NCBI GenBank assembly: GCA_947179485.1
Contig: OX359248.1
Location: 52,834,386 to 52,898,385, forward strand
DNA from: Allacma fusca
Lineage: Eukaryota; Arthropoda; Collembola; Symphypleona; Sminthuridae
Reading direction: 5' to 3'
DNA length: 64,000 nt
Under the pieces are notes generated by a model. It had not been told where the DNA came from and did no database searches. It saw only the letters and a program-made list of their open reading frames with translations. Both the position numbers and the translations under genes were made by a program. Shown here piece by piece: positions 24,815-36,308 of this stretch. Position 1 is the stretch's first letter. Each line of letters opens with the position of its first letter.

Positions 24815-26751
24815 GCGAAATACACTTTTCCCCTCTTTCCCTTTCAAACCGTATACGGACTCACTAATGGATGGAAGTTTGGGTTGGAAAAGACGTGGGA
24901 AAGGTACAAGGGTTAAATTGTTACTTCCACTTGACCAATGCTTTAAATTATTTCTCCAAAAATGTCTTCAACGAAAGAAAAAAAAGTGTCCACAAAAAAA
25001 AAAGTAAACATCTCTCAAGATCTTAGCCCAGACCTTATTCCTGCAGGTACAGTAAAATTTGATTGTAACAGATGCTGCAAAAAAAAACCCATATAGGGAG
25101 ACCATATTGTAGGTTTAGGATTGTCCTAGAAAATACGCTTATTCTAGGAAACACTGCATTTTTTGCACATTCATAATATATATATGTACATATGTATATT
25201 GTATATATGTGGGGTTAGGTAACTGATGGGAAATTTTATTCTATTTATGGTGTGAATTTAGACAGGATTTTGACGCCGTGTGAAACCATAATTATTATAG
25301 AATCTTCAGAAATGGAATCTTTTGTAGATAGATTGGAGAAAGGGGTAAAAAATAGAAATTTAGCCTCGGATAGGTAATTTGAACCGGATTTTTTTTTCAA
25401 ATGGAGAGGAGAGAGAGATCCCATGCTGAAAATGAAATGAGGTCTCGGTCTCTCCAACAATCTCTAACTGTTTTTCCTCCTCCGAGGGGAACGCATGAGG
25501 GACGCTTTTTTTCTCTAAATTCAACTGTACGTAAGCTTATATTTAAAAACAGGGCTCCAATCGTGTCCCAGTAATTTAAGGAAATCTCAGTTAAGGGGCT
25601 TAAAAATGTTGGGAAATTATCTGAACATTTTTGTTCAATAAAAATTTGGCAGCAAAATTATACTGGAGCCTTAATTAGAAGAAAATTCCTAATTCAATAA
25701 AAATTGACGTAATATTTTTTAAAACAGTAGTAAAAGTTGGAAATGATTTTGGTAATTTTTGTGAAAAAATAGATATTTGATAAAACTAGGGAGTGAAAAA
25801 TTGTGGTCAAAAGTCAGCTCGTAGTTTTCATTTGAAAATTTTGGGATCAATTTCGGGAACAATTTAGTGCAAAAAATTGAAATCCGCTTAACTGACATCG
25901 AACTTGATAAAAAATGAGCAACGCTTTCAAAATATGAGAAGATCTAATTGCTTACCAATTTTGGGAAATTTCTTACAAATGAACAGAATGGGATCAAATT
26001 ACAGTTACTAACTTGGCTATGCCTACGAATTTTCAATTCTTCAAATTATGTTAAAATTTTCACAAAATTTAAAACTTGAGCTGAATTTTCACCAAATTTA
26101 CTTTTGTAATTTAGCTTTCAATATCTTTCATGTTTGACATATTTCTTTGCTCAGATGTTGTCGCTCCAGAAATAGCTAGCCTAATTTCACCTTTTGGAAA
26201 TTTCATTAAAAAATTATTAAAATATTTTTAAAATTTAGGGCCAATTTGCGTCAATGATATCTTCATTTATTTCGATTTTTCGCTATGATTTGGACTCCCA
26301 CGTGGTTTTGCTGGAATTTTTAAAGAAATATTCCCAAAAAATTTATAAATTCGGACAAAAAATGTATAACCTTGTACTCACAAATCAGGGGAAAAAAATT
26401 TACATGGTTAGTTTTTGTTCACAAAAAAAAACAAATTTACATTTGTCTTGATTGGCACGCCGAAATAGTTGGGTTGAAGTTCAATTCCGGAAATGTGGAG
26501 GAATTGACCCCAGATGAGCACTGTTGTTTTTTGGAGTAGTTGGAGATTGTTGAAAAGGGAAAAAGCGTTATAAAAATCTTTTGTAGTTTGTGGGAAAAAA
26601 GAGTTGAGGTTTTTGAGTGAAGGTGGATTGAGAGCTTTGGTTGTACATATGTATTTCTGTACAAGGGAGAAAAGTGCCCATAGAATTTTCCTTTGGCTCC
26701 ACACCTCCTGTCATTAATTTTCCGCCTGCACCCAATTCTCCACGTCTATAT

Positions 26752-26806
26752 TTTCTCTCTCTCTCTTTTCCCTCTTTTTCCCTCTTTTTCCCTCTTTTTC
26801 CCTCTC
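26752..26806. repeat. Pyrimidine 10-bp repeat (TTTTCCCTCT)
   Basis: A short CT run is followed by four tandem copies of TTTTCCCTCT. Entirely pyrimidine on the + strand. Confidence 0.9.
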
Positions 26807-29800
26807 CTCCAACTCCCTTTGGCTGGAGAGAGGAAAAAGGTTTGGAAAATTCCGTAAAGCCGTTTTAACAGGGCGCATAGCCCCGTGATATTTTGTGCTC
26901 TAACAAATCTTACATTCTTGACAGCTTTATTTTTACCTTTCTTCTCGATACTTTATCATTTCCTTTCAACCCTTATACGCTTCGCCCCTTATTTAAGCTT
27001 TAATCCTTTTACTTGCTCTCGTCTGTTGTTTGACAACAGCCTAAAAAATCCCTTTTACAAAAGTGATATATAAAGCAAATTTTTTAGCCACTCAAATTTA
27101 GCTCCATTTGTGTCCCATGGACTTGTTCCTCCCCCCCCCCAAATTTTAGGTATTTCCCTGGATTTGCATTTAGGGACTCGTTCCGGAGGTCTGGACTTGA
27201 GTCTTGAAATTTGAATTTACTTTGAAATTTGGTTGGAAAAACACTGAACGGGAAATGTAATTATACGTGTTCAGCCGCTCCTCACATTTTTCTATTTTTT
27301 GCAAAGGCAGCCAACTGTGAAGGTATGGAAATTGCCATAATTACTAGGCTGCAGTTCCTAAACTCATAAATATGCATTGGGTTCGTCTGGCCCGCATGGG
27401 ACTTGTAATAATTCTGGCGAGGATAAAATATACTCTTGATATTCAAGACCCCATTATTTTTTAGCTTTAGGGTTGCCCCACTCCCGACAGTTCACTGTAA
27501 GTTGCGAATCTTGCTAAAAATCTACTGTGGAAAACATATTTGCACTTGCGAAAAAAAAACTAAAAATTTTGAAAAGAATCTGTCTATGAAATATGTTCAC
27601 ACATTCTGATTTTACTATTTGAGGTCAACGGTCACTATTGTTAAATTTGAGGGCAATCAAAATCACTACCTTGACATAATTTACAAGTGTAATAATCTAT
27701 ACCAGAATTTTCGGTATTTGATATTCAGGTCAAATTATTTGACCAATGACTGAACTTAAAGCAAATCTTAAATTGGGCATGAAATTTGTATGAGTGGTAA
27801 AAATATTGTTGAATATACCGGAAAAATGTATGAACCATTCGTTTATTCCAAAATTTTTGTTTTAATTGACCTCAGGTCACGTCATATTTTTTTAGCATTT
27901 AGGACTCCTGACCCTTCACAATTTTTCCTTGGAACCAGGACTTCAAAATTTAGAGGGATTGACTCATCCATCCAATTTTTCAAATAGAACTGACCCCAGG
28001 TCAATGAGATCGATTTAGGGTGAACCGTAAATTTCCTAGGAAGATATATGTAGCCTATTTCAAAAGGAGAACATTCAAAGGAAATGTGTAATTTGAAACC
28101 TCAGAAACGCGAGACAATTTCCGGACTATAGAGTGCTAAACAAATGCGAGGGTAAAACTGAGGGCGGGAGTAAAATTGAAAACGTCTTGAAAATAAAGTA
28201 ATTGGGAGTAAAATGGCGAAAGAGATTACTTTGCCTGAGCGGAATTGTAAGGCCATATTGAGTGAAATGGTGTCCATGAAGTGTTCAAGGCGTTTAGTAA
28301 GTGATGGAGCTCGTTTTTCTCCCCTTCTCAAAGCCTTCGCTTTTCTCCCAGATGAGATAAGAAATGCATTATTCTTAATTAGACTAACAAGATTTTCAAT
28401 TTGATTGAGTTGATGATGTTGAATGTATTCTGTCGGAATTGGAATCGGGTTACAGCAACTTTACAAAGCTCATTGTTAACCTCCGCCTTCCCCTGTATAC
28501 GCACTCACTTCAACAGTGCACAGGGACCTAAGAAAATTCCATACAAACTTTGCTTGCAAGTGCCAAAACTAGACGTTTGAATATATTTTCGCTTTATTCC
28601 ACAAGTTCATATCTATTTGTAGTTTTTAAAAAAATTTGATCTCCCAAACTTTAGAAATTGAATGCTGCATTTTACAATTTTTTTAAAAATTTGATTCCTC
28701 CAATCACAGAAATTTTGCTCTTTATTTTCAAAATATAATTACCTATATAAAAAATTAACTATCGAGTTTTTAAAAAATTTCGGTTATATTCAAAAATGTT
28801 TGCGTACGATAAAAAATGTTTTGCAAAAGCTAAATTTTTAAAATATAAATTTATTTTTAAAATATTCGTACTAGCAACAGAACGTGCTTCGAAATCGGCC
28901 CAAAATCTTTAAAAAAAAATAATTTTTAAACTTTTTGTCTAGCAAATTTTCACCATAAATTCCTGAAAAATTTTAAATTTAAAAATCCTGATGGCCTTAT
29001 TTTTAATGCCTTATCCAAATTTCAACATTGTTTGAATTACATTTTGTGAAACTTGAAAGCGGGATAATGGTTGTGAATTTTGGGAGCTTGAAGTACCTCA
29101 ATGAGTTCCATTTAAAATAAATTTGGAAACAATAACATTTTGGGAAAAACATGATTTTTTCATATTTTTACCCATGGTATTGCTTTTTATTTGAGATATT
29201 TAATTGAGTAAAATATTTAATTGTTACATTCAAAATAGTTTTTGCCGTAAAGTCAGGTATTTGATTATTATTTAGCTCAGTTGCTTAAATATATAGGGAA
29301 TATTTAAAAATGTGGAGGGATGTTTTGGGGCACTCGGTAGAGGTACATGCCATATGTAGTAATGTGGATTTAGTGCGGGGATTCCCGTAGCTTTTGGTGG
29401 ACCTGGAGAGAGTAGTAGGTTGATCGTATTGACCATTAGAGAAAATTATCTGAGTAAAGCTAATCAGATTTGGTGATAGTGTAACATAATACAGGACTCA
29501 TCCCGACGGACTCCGTTCTCATTCTATCGCAAGCTTTTCCTTCACTCCTGGAGTCTCCGCTGGATTTCCTTCCTCAACACACTCCACCAATTCTAATCTC
29601 TATTAGACATACAGCAATACTCACAGCTGGGTCGGGATAGTACAGTCGCACTTATTTAGTAATACCGTCCGGACAGAGCTCCTATCCAGGTAAGGTATTA
29701 TTTCCCATTTCCCACCCTCTTCCAGGTAAATGTTTCGTAGAAATTTGCTCAAATGGTGATGGAAATTACTTCCATGCAAGCCGAAAGAAACGAAATAACT

Positions 29801-31129
29801 TTTGTAACTCATTTTATGAAATACCATTTTGGGGCATACCCTCGTGCAAATTAACAAGATAATTTTCTAGTTACATGACCTGGAAAATACAAAACTTTTT
29901 TAAATTACAATGGATTCTCAGGTAACAATAAATTTTTAAAAAGTATTTTTTGAAGTTGCCAAGTTTTCTTTTGGGCTCACGAAAGGTTCATGATTAATTA
30001 CATGTATTATACATATCTACCCATACGGACGCAGAAAATTAACATCTAAAAATTCAACATGAGAAAACATATTTGAATTTTCCCACCATAATGCGAAAGC
30101 CCCTTAAACAGGGGTGCACTATAAACAGGGAGCGCCAAGTATTTAGAATGTAAACACACTGCACTATTGACAATGGGTTCTGCTCCAAATTGGGCTTGAC
30201 CTAAGCACTAGCCATGCAAGACAATGTTAATTCAATGCGAGCCAAATAGGGAACCGACATAGCTGAGGTCCACTGTGTATCCCAGTCCCTTCTCCACTTT
30301 CTGATCCATCTCAAGTGCTCAGGCATTGTAAATATAAGAAAAGCGTGTGAGCAAAAGTTGTCTTTAAAAGACACGCCGAAAATCAATTCTATCTCGTTAC
30401 TTTTCCGCTCCTTTCTTCCTGTCTTTAGCACTTACGACGAATTTAGTCCCCTTTCCCACTTCTCAACTTTCTCTCTTGTTCCTCCCTTCATACAGTGAGG
30501 TTCTAGTACATAAAAACCACTTAATACAAACATCATATCCACACACCATCCAAAATTATTTACACCTAATTTTTACAATTTTTTCAATTCGATTCTTTCG
30601 ATTTATTTTTTATTTGCCTATTGTTGACGGGGATTTCTCATTAAATTAAACTTGTTAAAATTCGACTGCTGTGAAACCATACTATTGGACTGTTTACATT
30701 TTTCTGTTTACATCTCCCCTATAAAACTATTTCAAAATTCAGTCCCTCATATTGATCATTCATGAAAACTTGAAACATCCCTTATTTGAACTCCCACATC
30801 CTCTCCGCATATTCCTGGCTTTCCCTCTGTTTGAGGAATGTCTCCCTCGTTAAGGCTCCTGAAACTTAATTAGGACTGTAATCTAGCAATTCCTGTTGGG
30901 CATTTGTAGGAAATTGCGTACGATATAGTACGGAACTTTACGTATTATGATTAGCATGACCAGTGCCGCCCGAAAAGCACTCGGTCCATGCATTGGATAT
31001 TGATTTACCTTTTCTTATTGAAATACCATCTGCGTAATGTTTATTTACCTTTGTTATCCTATCTTGCACTTTGCATTTATTGTGAGGATCCAGGTACATA
31101 TGTACTCGCATGTATTGTACGAGTTAGTA

Positions 31130-31510
31130 TGTAGGTCTAGGACCTACTCATTTAAATTTATTGGGTAATTTTAGGAATCATTTTTATTATGTATTCCTTT
31201 GTATTTATATGAGGTTAGGAGCCGCTTTGACCACTATTTGCAATAGTGGCTACTTTTAGGGAATCACTGCAATTTCCGGGGTATAAATACCCTGGAAAAC
31301 ACAAGGCTATTATCCATTAATCTTTTGGCCCTTGTAGTGTTCAGATCCATTTTTTTAGACTCGTGGTGTAACTTTTATCCGTCAACACTCCCCTTTTATT
31401 CTATTTTGAAGTATTTTGTAGATGTACTACGTTGTAGTATATTTGTATCACTACACTTTTCTCGAAATAAACTTTATTTAATTGTTTTTGTTACATACAT
31501 TACATAATTG
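31130..31510 (+). promoter_or_regulatory. Promoter-like segment, possibly a solo LTR
   Basis: A palindrome (GTAGGTCTAGGACCTAC, 31134-31150) precedes a TATA box (GTATAAATAC, about 31281-31290) in a short GC-richer context. An AATAAA lies about 190 bases further on (about 31465), and the segment closes near TTACATACATTACA. A TATA box followed by a nearby polyadenylation signal is the layout of an LTR, but I could not prove TG...CA ends or a target duplication. It lies about 1.6 kb upstream of the cysteine-knot exons and could be that gene's promoter or an unrelated remnant. Confidence 0.25.
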
Positions 31511-32867
31511 AGTATCTCCGAGAACATATTACCTGCATCCTACGTACATACATATATATTTGTACAGATATTACATATAATTATTCCATACCTGGGTACC
31601 TACCCTGCACGAATTATATCTCCTTGTTCATAGAGTTAACTCTGTTGGGTTTTCCACTTGTTAACTCTAATCCTTTTCTGATCAACCCTATTTTTGTATT
31701 ATAAGCTTACCATACCTTGCCATCTATCTTTGCCTTCCTTTCCCATTTAATTCTTTTAAGTAAGTAAGGAACTTTTAATGGATGATCACTGCCCTTGATT
31801 TTAGCAATCGCGCTGACAGCGAACACATACATTACTGCTTGTGTAATTATTACTAAAAATTAACATCCTGCTGTCAAGTAAAACGGTCGGAATTTAATCT
31901 TTGTTGACAAATTTATATTTCAGCGGACCGGCACTCCGCTCATGGAACAGTCCAATTATGAAGATAATATTGAGTTGCCTAGAGAGTTATTTCGAGGATA
32001 TTTTTATGTCCTAAGGGTAATTTACTTGACTGTTAAGACACACCAAGGAGCGCCTCATGAACTTCTAATACAAAGTAAAGCTACAATGCAATATGTACGC
32101 TCTGTAAGAAAAAAAAATGTAACACGGGTTAAGTAAATAGCGACCGAATAAAGTAGATATTCAGTGTCGGATGTAATATTCATTTAACTGGTGATCCACC
32201 AAGTTACTTTCAATGTACATATACCCTGACCCTGTACATTTATTCAGTATTAAAAGCTCTGCCATTTGCATTTGGGAAACTATGCTTGTAAAACGAGATC
32301 TCCTGTATATGGGTTAAAATTCTTTAATTATATGAAAAAATGGAGATCTTGAGTGTCGGAGTATAATGAAAAACAGTTAGCGCTGGTAATATTGGCAATG
32401 GGAATTAATTGACTTTCTACATCAAATGAATGACACCATTGTCCCCAGCCTTCAAAACTAAATAAAGCACTCATAGCTATTATATCATTAATTGTATAGT
32501 TCGGGTGTCATGGAATGTGTTCTCGTATTTTTACAACGTGATTGTTAAAATTGTGCATTCAGTAATTATTTAATAGCTCTTTATTCATCCCAGCAGTTAT
32601 TTTGAGCATGATTTTAAACAGTCCGTACAACGAAGGCAGTTTTAAAATTCCTTCCAATCTTTGAATTATATCGAAAGTAAATTTCTACATTATATTATTG
32701 CAAGCCAGAGCAAGGGACGAAATTTCAAAAAATGTTAATGGGGTACAAAATAAGTGGAAATTTTACGTAAATATTTTGTTTATAATTTGTTTTGAGCTAG
32801 AAAAAATACGTACATAAATTTTTAAAGGAAGAGATGATTTTGTGCATAAAAATTCATATATTTTCAG
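31511..32867. other. Upstream region of the cysteine-knot gene, first exon not located
   Basis: No second convincing gene. The missing 5' exon should lie here or further upstream. A strong donor-like AA|GTAAGT lies at 31758-31765. An acceptor-like TTTATATTTCAG ends at 31923 and is followed by a 64-codon frame starting at 31942. Its best donor (AGG|GTAATT, about 32017) leaves phase 0, which does not fit the phase needed at 32868, so I do not join it to the gene. Confidence 0.4.
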
Positions 32868-33239
32868 GAAAACCTGGGTGACGCTGACTCTCCTTATTTC
32901 TGTACTGACGAATCCTGGTCTGTCCTCACCACCGCCAGTAAGGATGTTATAATTTGATTTACTGTAATAATTTATGTTCGTTGTACATAAATGCAAATGA
33001 TTTTGTAATAATTCTTACAGTGTCCACCGGGGCCGTGCTTGGCAATGGGACCACTCTGCCAGTGTAATAATCAGTGTTGTTCCAACTCTTGCGCTCAACT
33101 TTATGAGGGCAAGAAGAAAAATTGTGCTGATAGAGTGTGTAAGGGCTACCTGTCTATTTGCACGGAACATCAAGAGTGCTGCTCCTGGGATTGCCGTCAT
33201 ATTAGTCAAGACAATTATAAACAATGTAGGGCCATGTAG
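32868..33239 (+). CDS. Secreted double inhibitor-cystine-knot peptide precursor (5' partial, two exons)
   Basis: Secreted disulfide-rich peptide. Exons are 32868-32937 and 33021-33239, with phase-0 GT-AG junctions between them. The first exon gives 23 residues beginning Lys-Thr-Trp with a hydrophobic core (LTLLISVLTNPGLSS), typical of a signal peptide. It follows a strong acceptor (ATATATTTTCAG) and has no in-frame ATG back to a TAA at 32815, so an upstream exon must supply the start. If that exon ends in AT, the G at 32868 completes the ATG and Met-Lys-Thr begins the protein. The second exon encodes 72 residues with Cys at 1, 6, 13, 15, 19, 20, 24, 35, 40, 47, 53, 54, 58 and 69. Cys 6-35 and 40-69 each read C-x6-C-x5-CC-x3-C-x10-C, the inhibitor cystine knot framework, separated by four residues. 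Cys 1 and 15 form an extra pair. Such double knots are known as ion-channel-acting venom peptides in spiders and some crustaceans, but knottins also serve in immunity and signalling, so the target is not inferred. Strong for the fold, weaker for exon 1. Confidence 0.8.
32938..33020 (+). other. 83-base GT-AG intron of the cysteine-knot gene
   Basis: The donor is CCA|GTAAGG and the acceptor is AATTCTTACAG|TGT. The intron is in phase 0 and separates the signal-peptide exon from the mature-peptide exon, a common arrangement in secreted peptide genes. It is AT-rich and contains a stop in the coding frame, so it must be removed for the two parts to join. Confidence 0.75.
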
Positions 33240-33461
33240 CACTCTCCGAGGTGTCAGCGTGAGGGCTGACGATACTGCTACGGGGATTCCTGGCCTTTGG
33301 GAACGTCTTTCAGATTAATCCCAACCCCATTAAATCCACATGACGTTTTGAGAAAAAATTACTTTCTTTCCGATTAACTGTAATATAAAAAAATGAATAG
33401 TAAATTATTGGGGATGGATCGATCTCCAGCAGAAAAATTACCACAGGAAAATTATGCAGAA

Positions 33462-33467
33462 AATAAA
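33462..33467 (+). terminator. Candidate polyadenylation signal (AATAAA)
   Basis: First canonical AATAAA after the stop codon at 33237-33239, giving a 3' UTR of about 240 bases. Another AATAAA follows near 33547, so the exact site is not settled. Confidence 0.45.
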
Positions 33468-33469
33468 AA

Positions 33470-35046
33470 ATGTCACCAGTAAATTATACTTCAATCATTA
33501 ACTGGTTTTGGATTAACTGGATTCTTCATTTTTGTCACTTTTATTAAATAAATTATTTAATTTCACATTAATAAGCTGGTTGACTTCATTGGGCATTCAC
33601 GCAGTTTTTAGCACAATAGAACTATTTTTTACAACGGACAAAAATGATATGTTTGAAATCTTACCCAAATATTTTCCATCTATTTAGTAGGTACAGTGAG
33701 CGTGCACCAATTTTTTGCTCACTGATTTTCTTGTAGAATTTGCTTCCATATCCGACAAAGCGATATGAGGTAATTACTCCCCTATTTGGGTTTTTGATGA
33801 TACTTCCAATGATTATGGTCTTCCTGTAAATTTCTATTATGGACTTCCAGCTGAAAAATCCGAAGGGTCCCTGGCTTTAACCTGTGATATTACAAGGTAC
33901 CGTAATTTTGAATTCATACAACAGATTTTCTCCAACCTAAACTCACATTTTGTTAAAACTGTAGATTCTCAAAACGGAAATAATTTGATAATTCATTTTG
34001 AAGTCCATATCTAAAATTTCGAAAAATTGTGAGGAATTAAAAAATTATTGAATTTGACAGAAAGTTATTCTAAAGAAACTTATGACGTCACTTCATTCAT
34101 CTGACATCAATGATATTAATAGCTGAAGTAATGTTTTTATTACTTAAAAATTATGAAAAATAGTTTTTGAGTAAAGACATGGGTAGCCTATTATTTACCT
34201 TCAAGTGTGTAAAATTCAATTACGCCAATTTTTTAAATTTAGGATGGTCCTTAATTTTCATTTAAAACCTTGGAATTTAGTTGAAACCATCCTTTCCCAA
34301 ACATATGTTGGAAAGGTGCATTCCTACCATTTTTTGTTTTGAAGAGATGTCTCAGGTTTTTCTGGGAAAACTAAAGGTAAAATACATACGTTGACAATTT
34401 AATGAATTGATGAGAACAAAATCAGTGAATTAAAGCCGAAACCAGCTGTGAGCTAACTGCAGCTAAAAGTAGTGCTTTAGAAAATAATTAAATAATCAAT
34501 AAATCTAATATGCTTGCTAAGGGCAAAATGTTCCATTTTCATAACTATTATAGTAATGCTGGTGCACTGGGAAATATTTGTGGGAAATCAACGAGCAGTA
34601 GATAATTGCTTTTCTATAGTAATTAAATGAATGATTTAATTTGGCTGGAGTTCAATATGAAATAAATTTCCCTTTCCATATTCTTAGAATTACATTGAGG
34701 GTGATTTAGGCACAGGTCCTATCTCTAAACAATCTTGTAAAATTAAAATTAAAATATGAAGTGATTTTTCTGTTTGTCCACTGTAAGAGTATTGGCTCCG
34801 TAGAGCCTAGATTATTTAGATGCATTGCTACATGTAACAATATTAATTTCTTATTACTAAACCGGAGAATCAAATTGCAAGGAAAAAATTTTAGTTCGGC
34901 CGAAATAAAGAAATTTTTCCTTTTTTTCTGTGTTCATTCTCTATCGCTCTTATTGGTAGATCCTCTGAAGCTGTTGTCCGTCCTAACTATAAGTAACCTT
35001 ATCAGAGTTTCCCAGATGGTACTTCCACCTTCTCCTAGTTTATATA
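33470..35046. other. Non-coding stretch downstream of the cysteine-knot gene
   Basis: No gene and no second copy of the knot gene recognised. AT-rich, without clear tandem repeats. Confidence 0.45.
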
Positions 35047-35225
35047 GGGTCAACTCTTTTTATAAGGGTACTCCTCAAATCTAATTTGACACTTGTAGGA
35101 GCGTGGGCTCTTAAAAAAACATGTGGAATCCTTACATCGCTGCCCAGAGATCTTGGAACTCTGGTTACAATTCTCTTAAGTGGAATTGTGTTTTATTGGA
35201 GGGTGTCTTATATTAGGGTATACTG
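35047..35225. mobile_element. MITE-like inverted-repeat element (about 179 bp)
   Basis: The left end is GGTCAACTCTTTTTATAAGG followed by GTACTCC. The right end is TTAGGGTATACTG followed by TA. Length and end pattern match the family. A second copy begins about 15 bases further on. Confidence 0.45.
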
Positions 35226-35239
35226 TATAGGCCGTTTCA

Positions 35240-35417
35240 CAGAAGTCCGTTATAAAGAGGAGGACGTGACATGACCTTTACCTATAAAATGTTCTCATGA
35301 TTATGTGACATCTAAATTGAATAAACATAGGAGGGAAAATCCAATTTAGTAATACAGCTATAACTCAAGTGATTCCTCTTATACAGAAGCAGCCGTTATA
35401 ACGAGGCTTGATTGTAC
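35240..35417. mobile_element. MITE-like inverted-repeat element (about 178 bp)
   Basis: The left end is CAGAAGTCCGTTATAAAGAG. The right end, read on the minus strand, is ACAATCAAGCCTCGTTATAA. The internal TATAA(C/A)G block of the family is clear at both ends. It lies head to tail with the copy at 35047. Confidence 0.45.
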
Positions 35418-35728
35418 TATACTCGTGTTTTCTCCAGTTGCAGTCACTTTCACTCCCCGTCTCCTTCCAGACTCTTTTAATATTATCTTTCCGTTCCGTC
35501 CATTACGAACTGGTGCATAAGAACTGATTAAAAACTTTTCTCCGCAGTTTTATATACACACACACACAAGTATTATTATGGCTGACTGGATCGGGAAAAA
35601 AATGTGTCTGGTGCAGAATTTATAAAATGGGATTTCTTTTTGCTAACGATAGAGTAAAAAAAAGTCCATGGGATGGAATTCCGCTTCCGTTTTTCCCATT
35701 TGTCCCGTTTTTCTTATCATGGGACAGT

Positions 35729-35777
35729 ATCCGGCTCGAAGGACCATATTGTCAGTTTCTGGTCCTTCGAGCCGGAT
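35729..35777. repeat. Perfect 18-bp-arm hairpin with tRNA-3'-end-like arms
   Basis: The left arm ATCCGGCTCGAAGGACCA (35729-35746) and right arm TGGTCCTTCGAGCCGGAT (35760-35777) are exact reverse complements around a 13-base loop. The left arm ends in CCA and contains a T-loop-like CTCGAA. The right arm begins TGG, like the primer-binding site of an LTR retrotransposon. A near-identical copy lies about 530 bases away at 36260, and similarity continues beyond the arms (TTAAAAGTCATTTTCCAG here, TCAAAAGTATTTTCCCAG there). Confidence 0.9.
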
Positions 35778-36259
35778 TAAAAGTCATTTTCCAGGACGAG
35801 CAATATTCAAAGGAAGGCGCAATTTCAAACACGTATCCACGCTCTCTCATACTCATATAGTCTGTATTATATTTCGGTAAATACTGTAAACACTCGATAC
35901 CCTGGACCTACTAAGCTCCTGAATTTCTCAATATCCGTTATTGCACAATAATGTATACTCTCGTACAATAGCATAATGTTTTTAAACTAAAGTATTTATA
36001 TATTCCTCCCTGAGCCCTTTGAAATCATGTTTGTAATTCAGTGCTGCTGTGAAAGTGAACTCTTCTTAGTCTGCTATGTTCTTGTACATCATTTATGTTA
36101 CACATATAGAAGAATATAAAACTAAAATATCATATATCATAGCTATTATATGAAAACATCCCTTTAAGAAATATTTGGTTTTCAAAACATTTCACATTTA
36201 AAGGAATGAGAATATTCTAATAACCAGTACTAGGTTCAATGATATTTGTGGGTGTAATT

Positions 36260-36308
36260 ATCCGGCTCGAAGGATCAGTTTGTCAAGTTTTGGTCCTTCG
36301 AGCCGGAT
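36260..36308. repeat. Second copy of the 18-bp-arm hairpin
   Basis: Arms 36260-36277 and 36291-36308 match at 17 of 18 pairs (one T for C near the loop). The loop is again 13 bases, and GTTTGTCAAGTTT resembles TATTGTCAGTTTC in the first copy. Equal loop length and shared flank show a common mobile or duplicated source. Confidence 0.85.

Larger units (their letters stand above)
23771..31079. other. Non-coding stretch, partly very AT-rich
   Basis: No gene recognised. Very AT-rich blocks lie at about 25540-26440 and 28560-29310, with many AAATTT/TTTTAAAA runs. A (CT)n tract lies at 24788-24814, a pyrimidine 10-bp repeat at 26752-26806 and a C10 run at about 27131. A loose set of GGTCA/TGACC words occurs at about 27620-28010. 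Confidence 0.45.

Noticed and set aside
31942..32136. 64-codon frame after an acceptor-like site, considered as an exon of the knot gene
   Set aside because: Its donor leaves phase 0, which would put the knot exons out of frame and end in a stop soon after.
33015..33242. 75-codon minus-strand frame
   Set aside because: Antisense shadow of the cysteine-knot exon.
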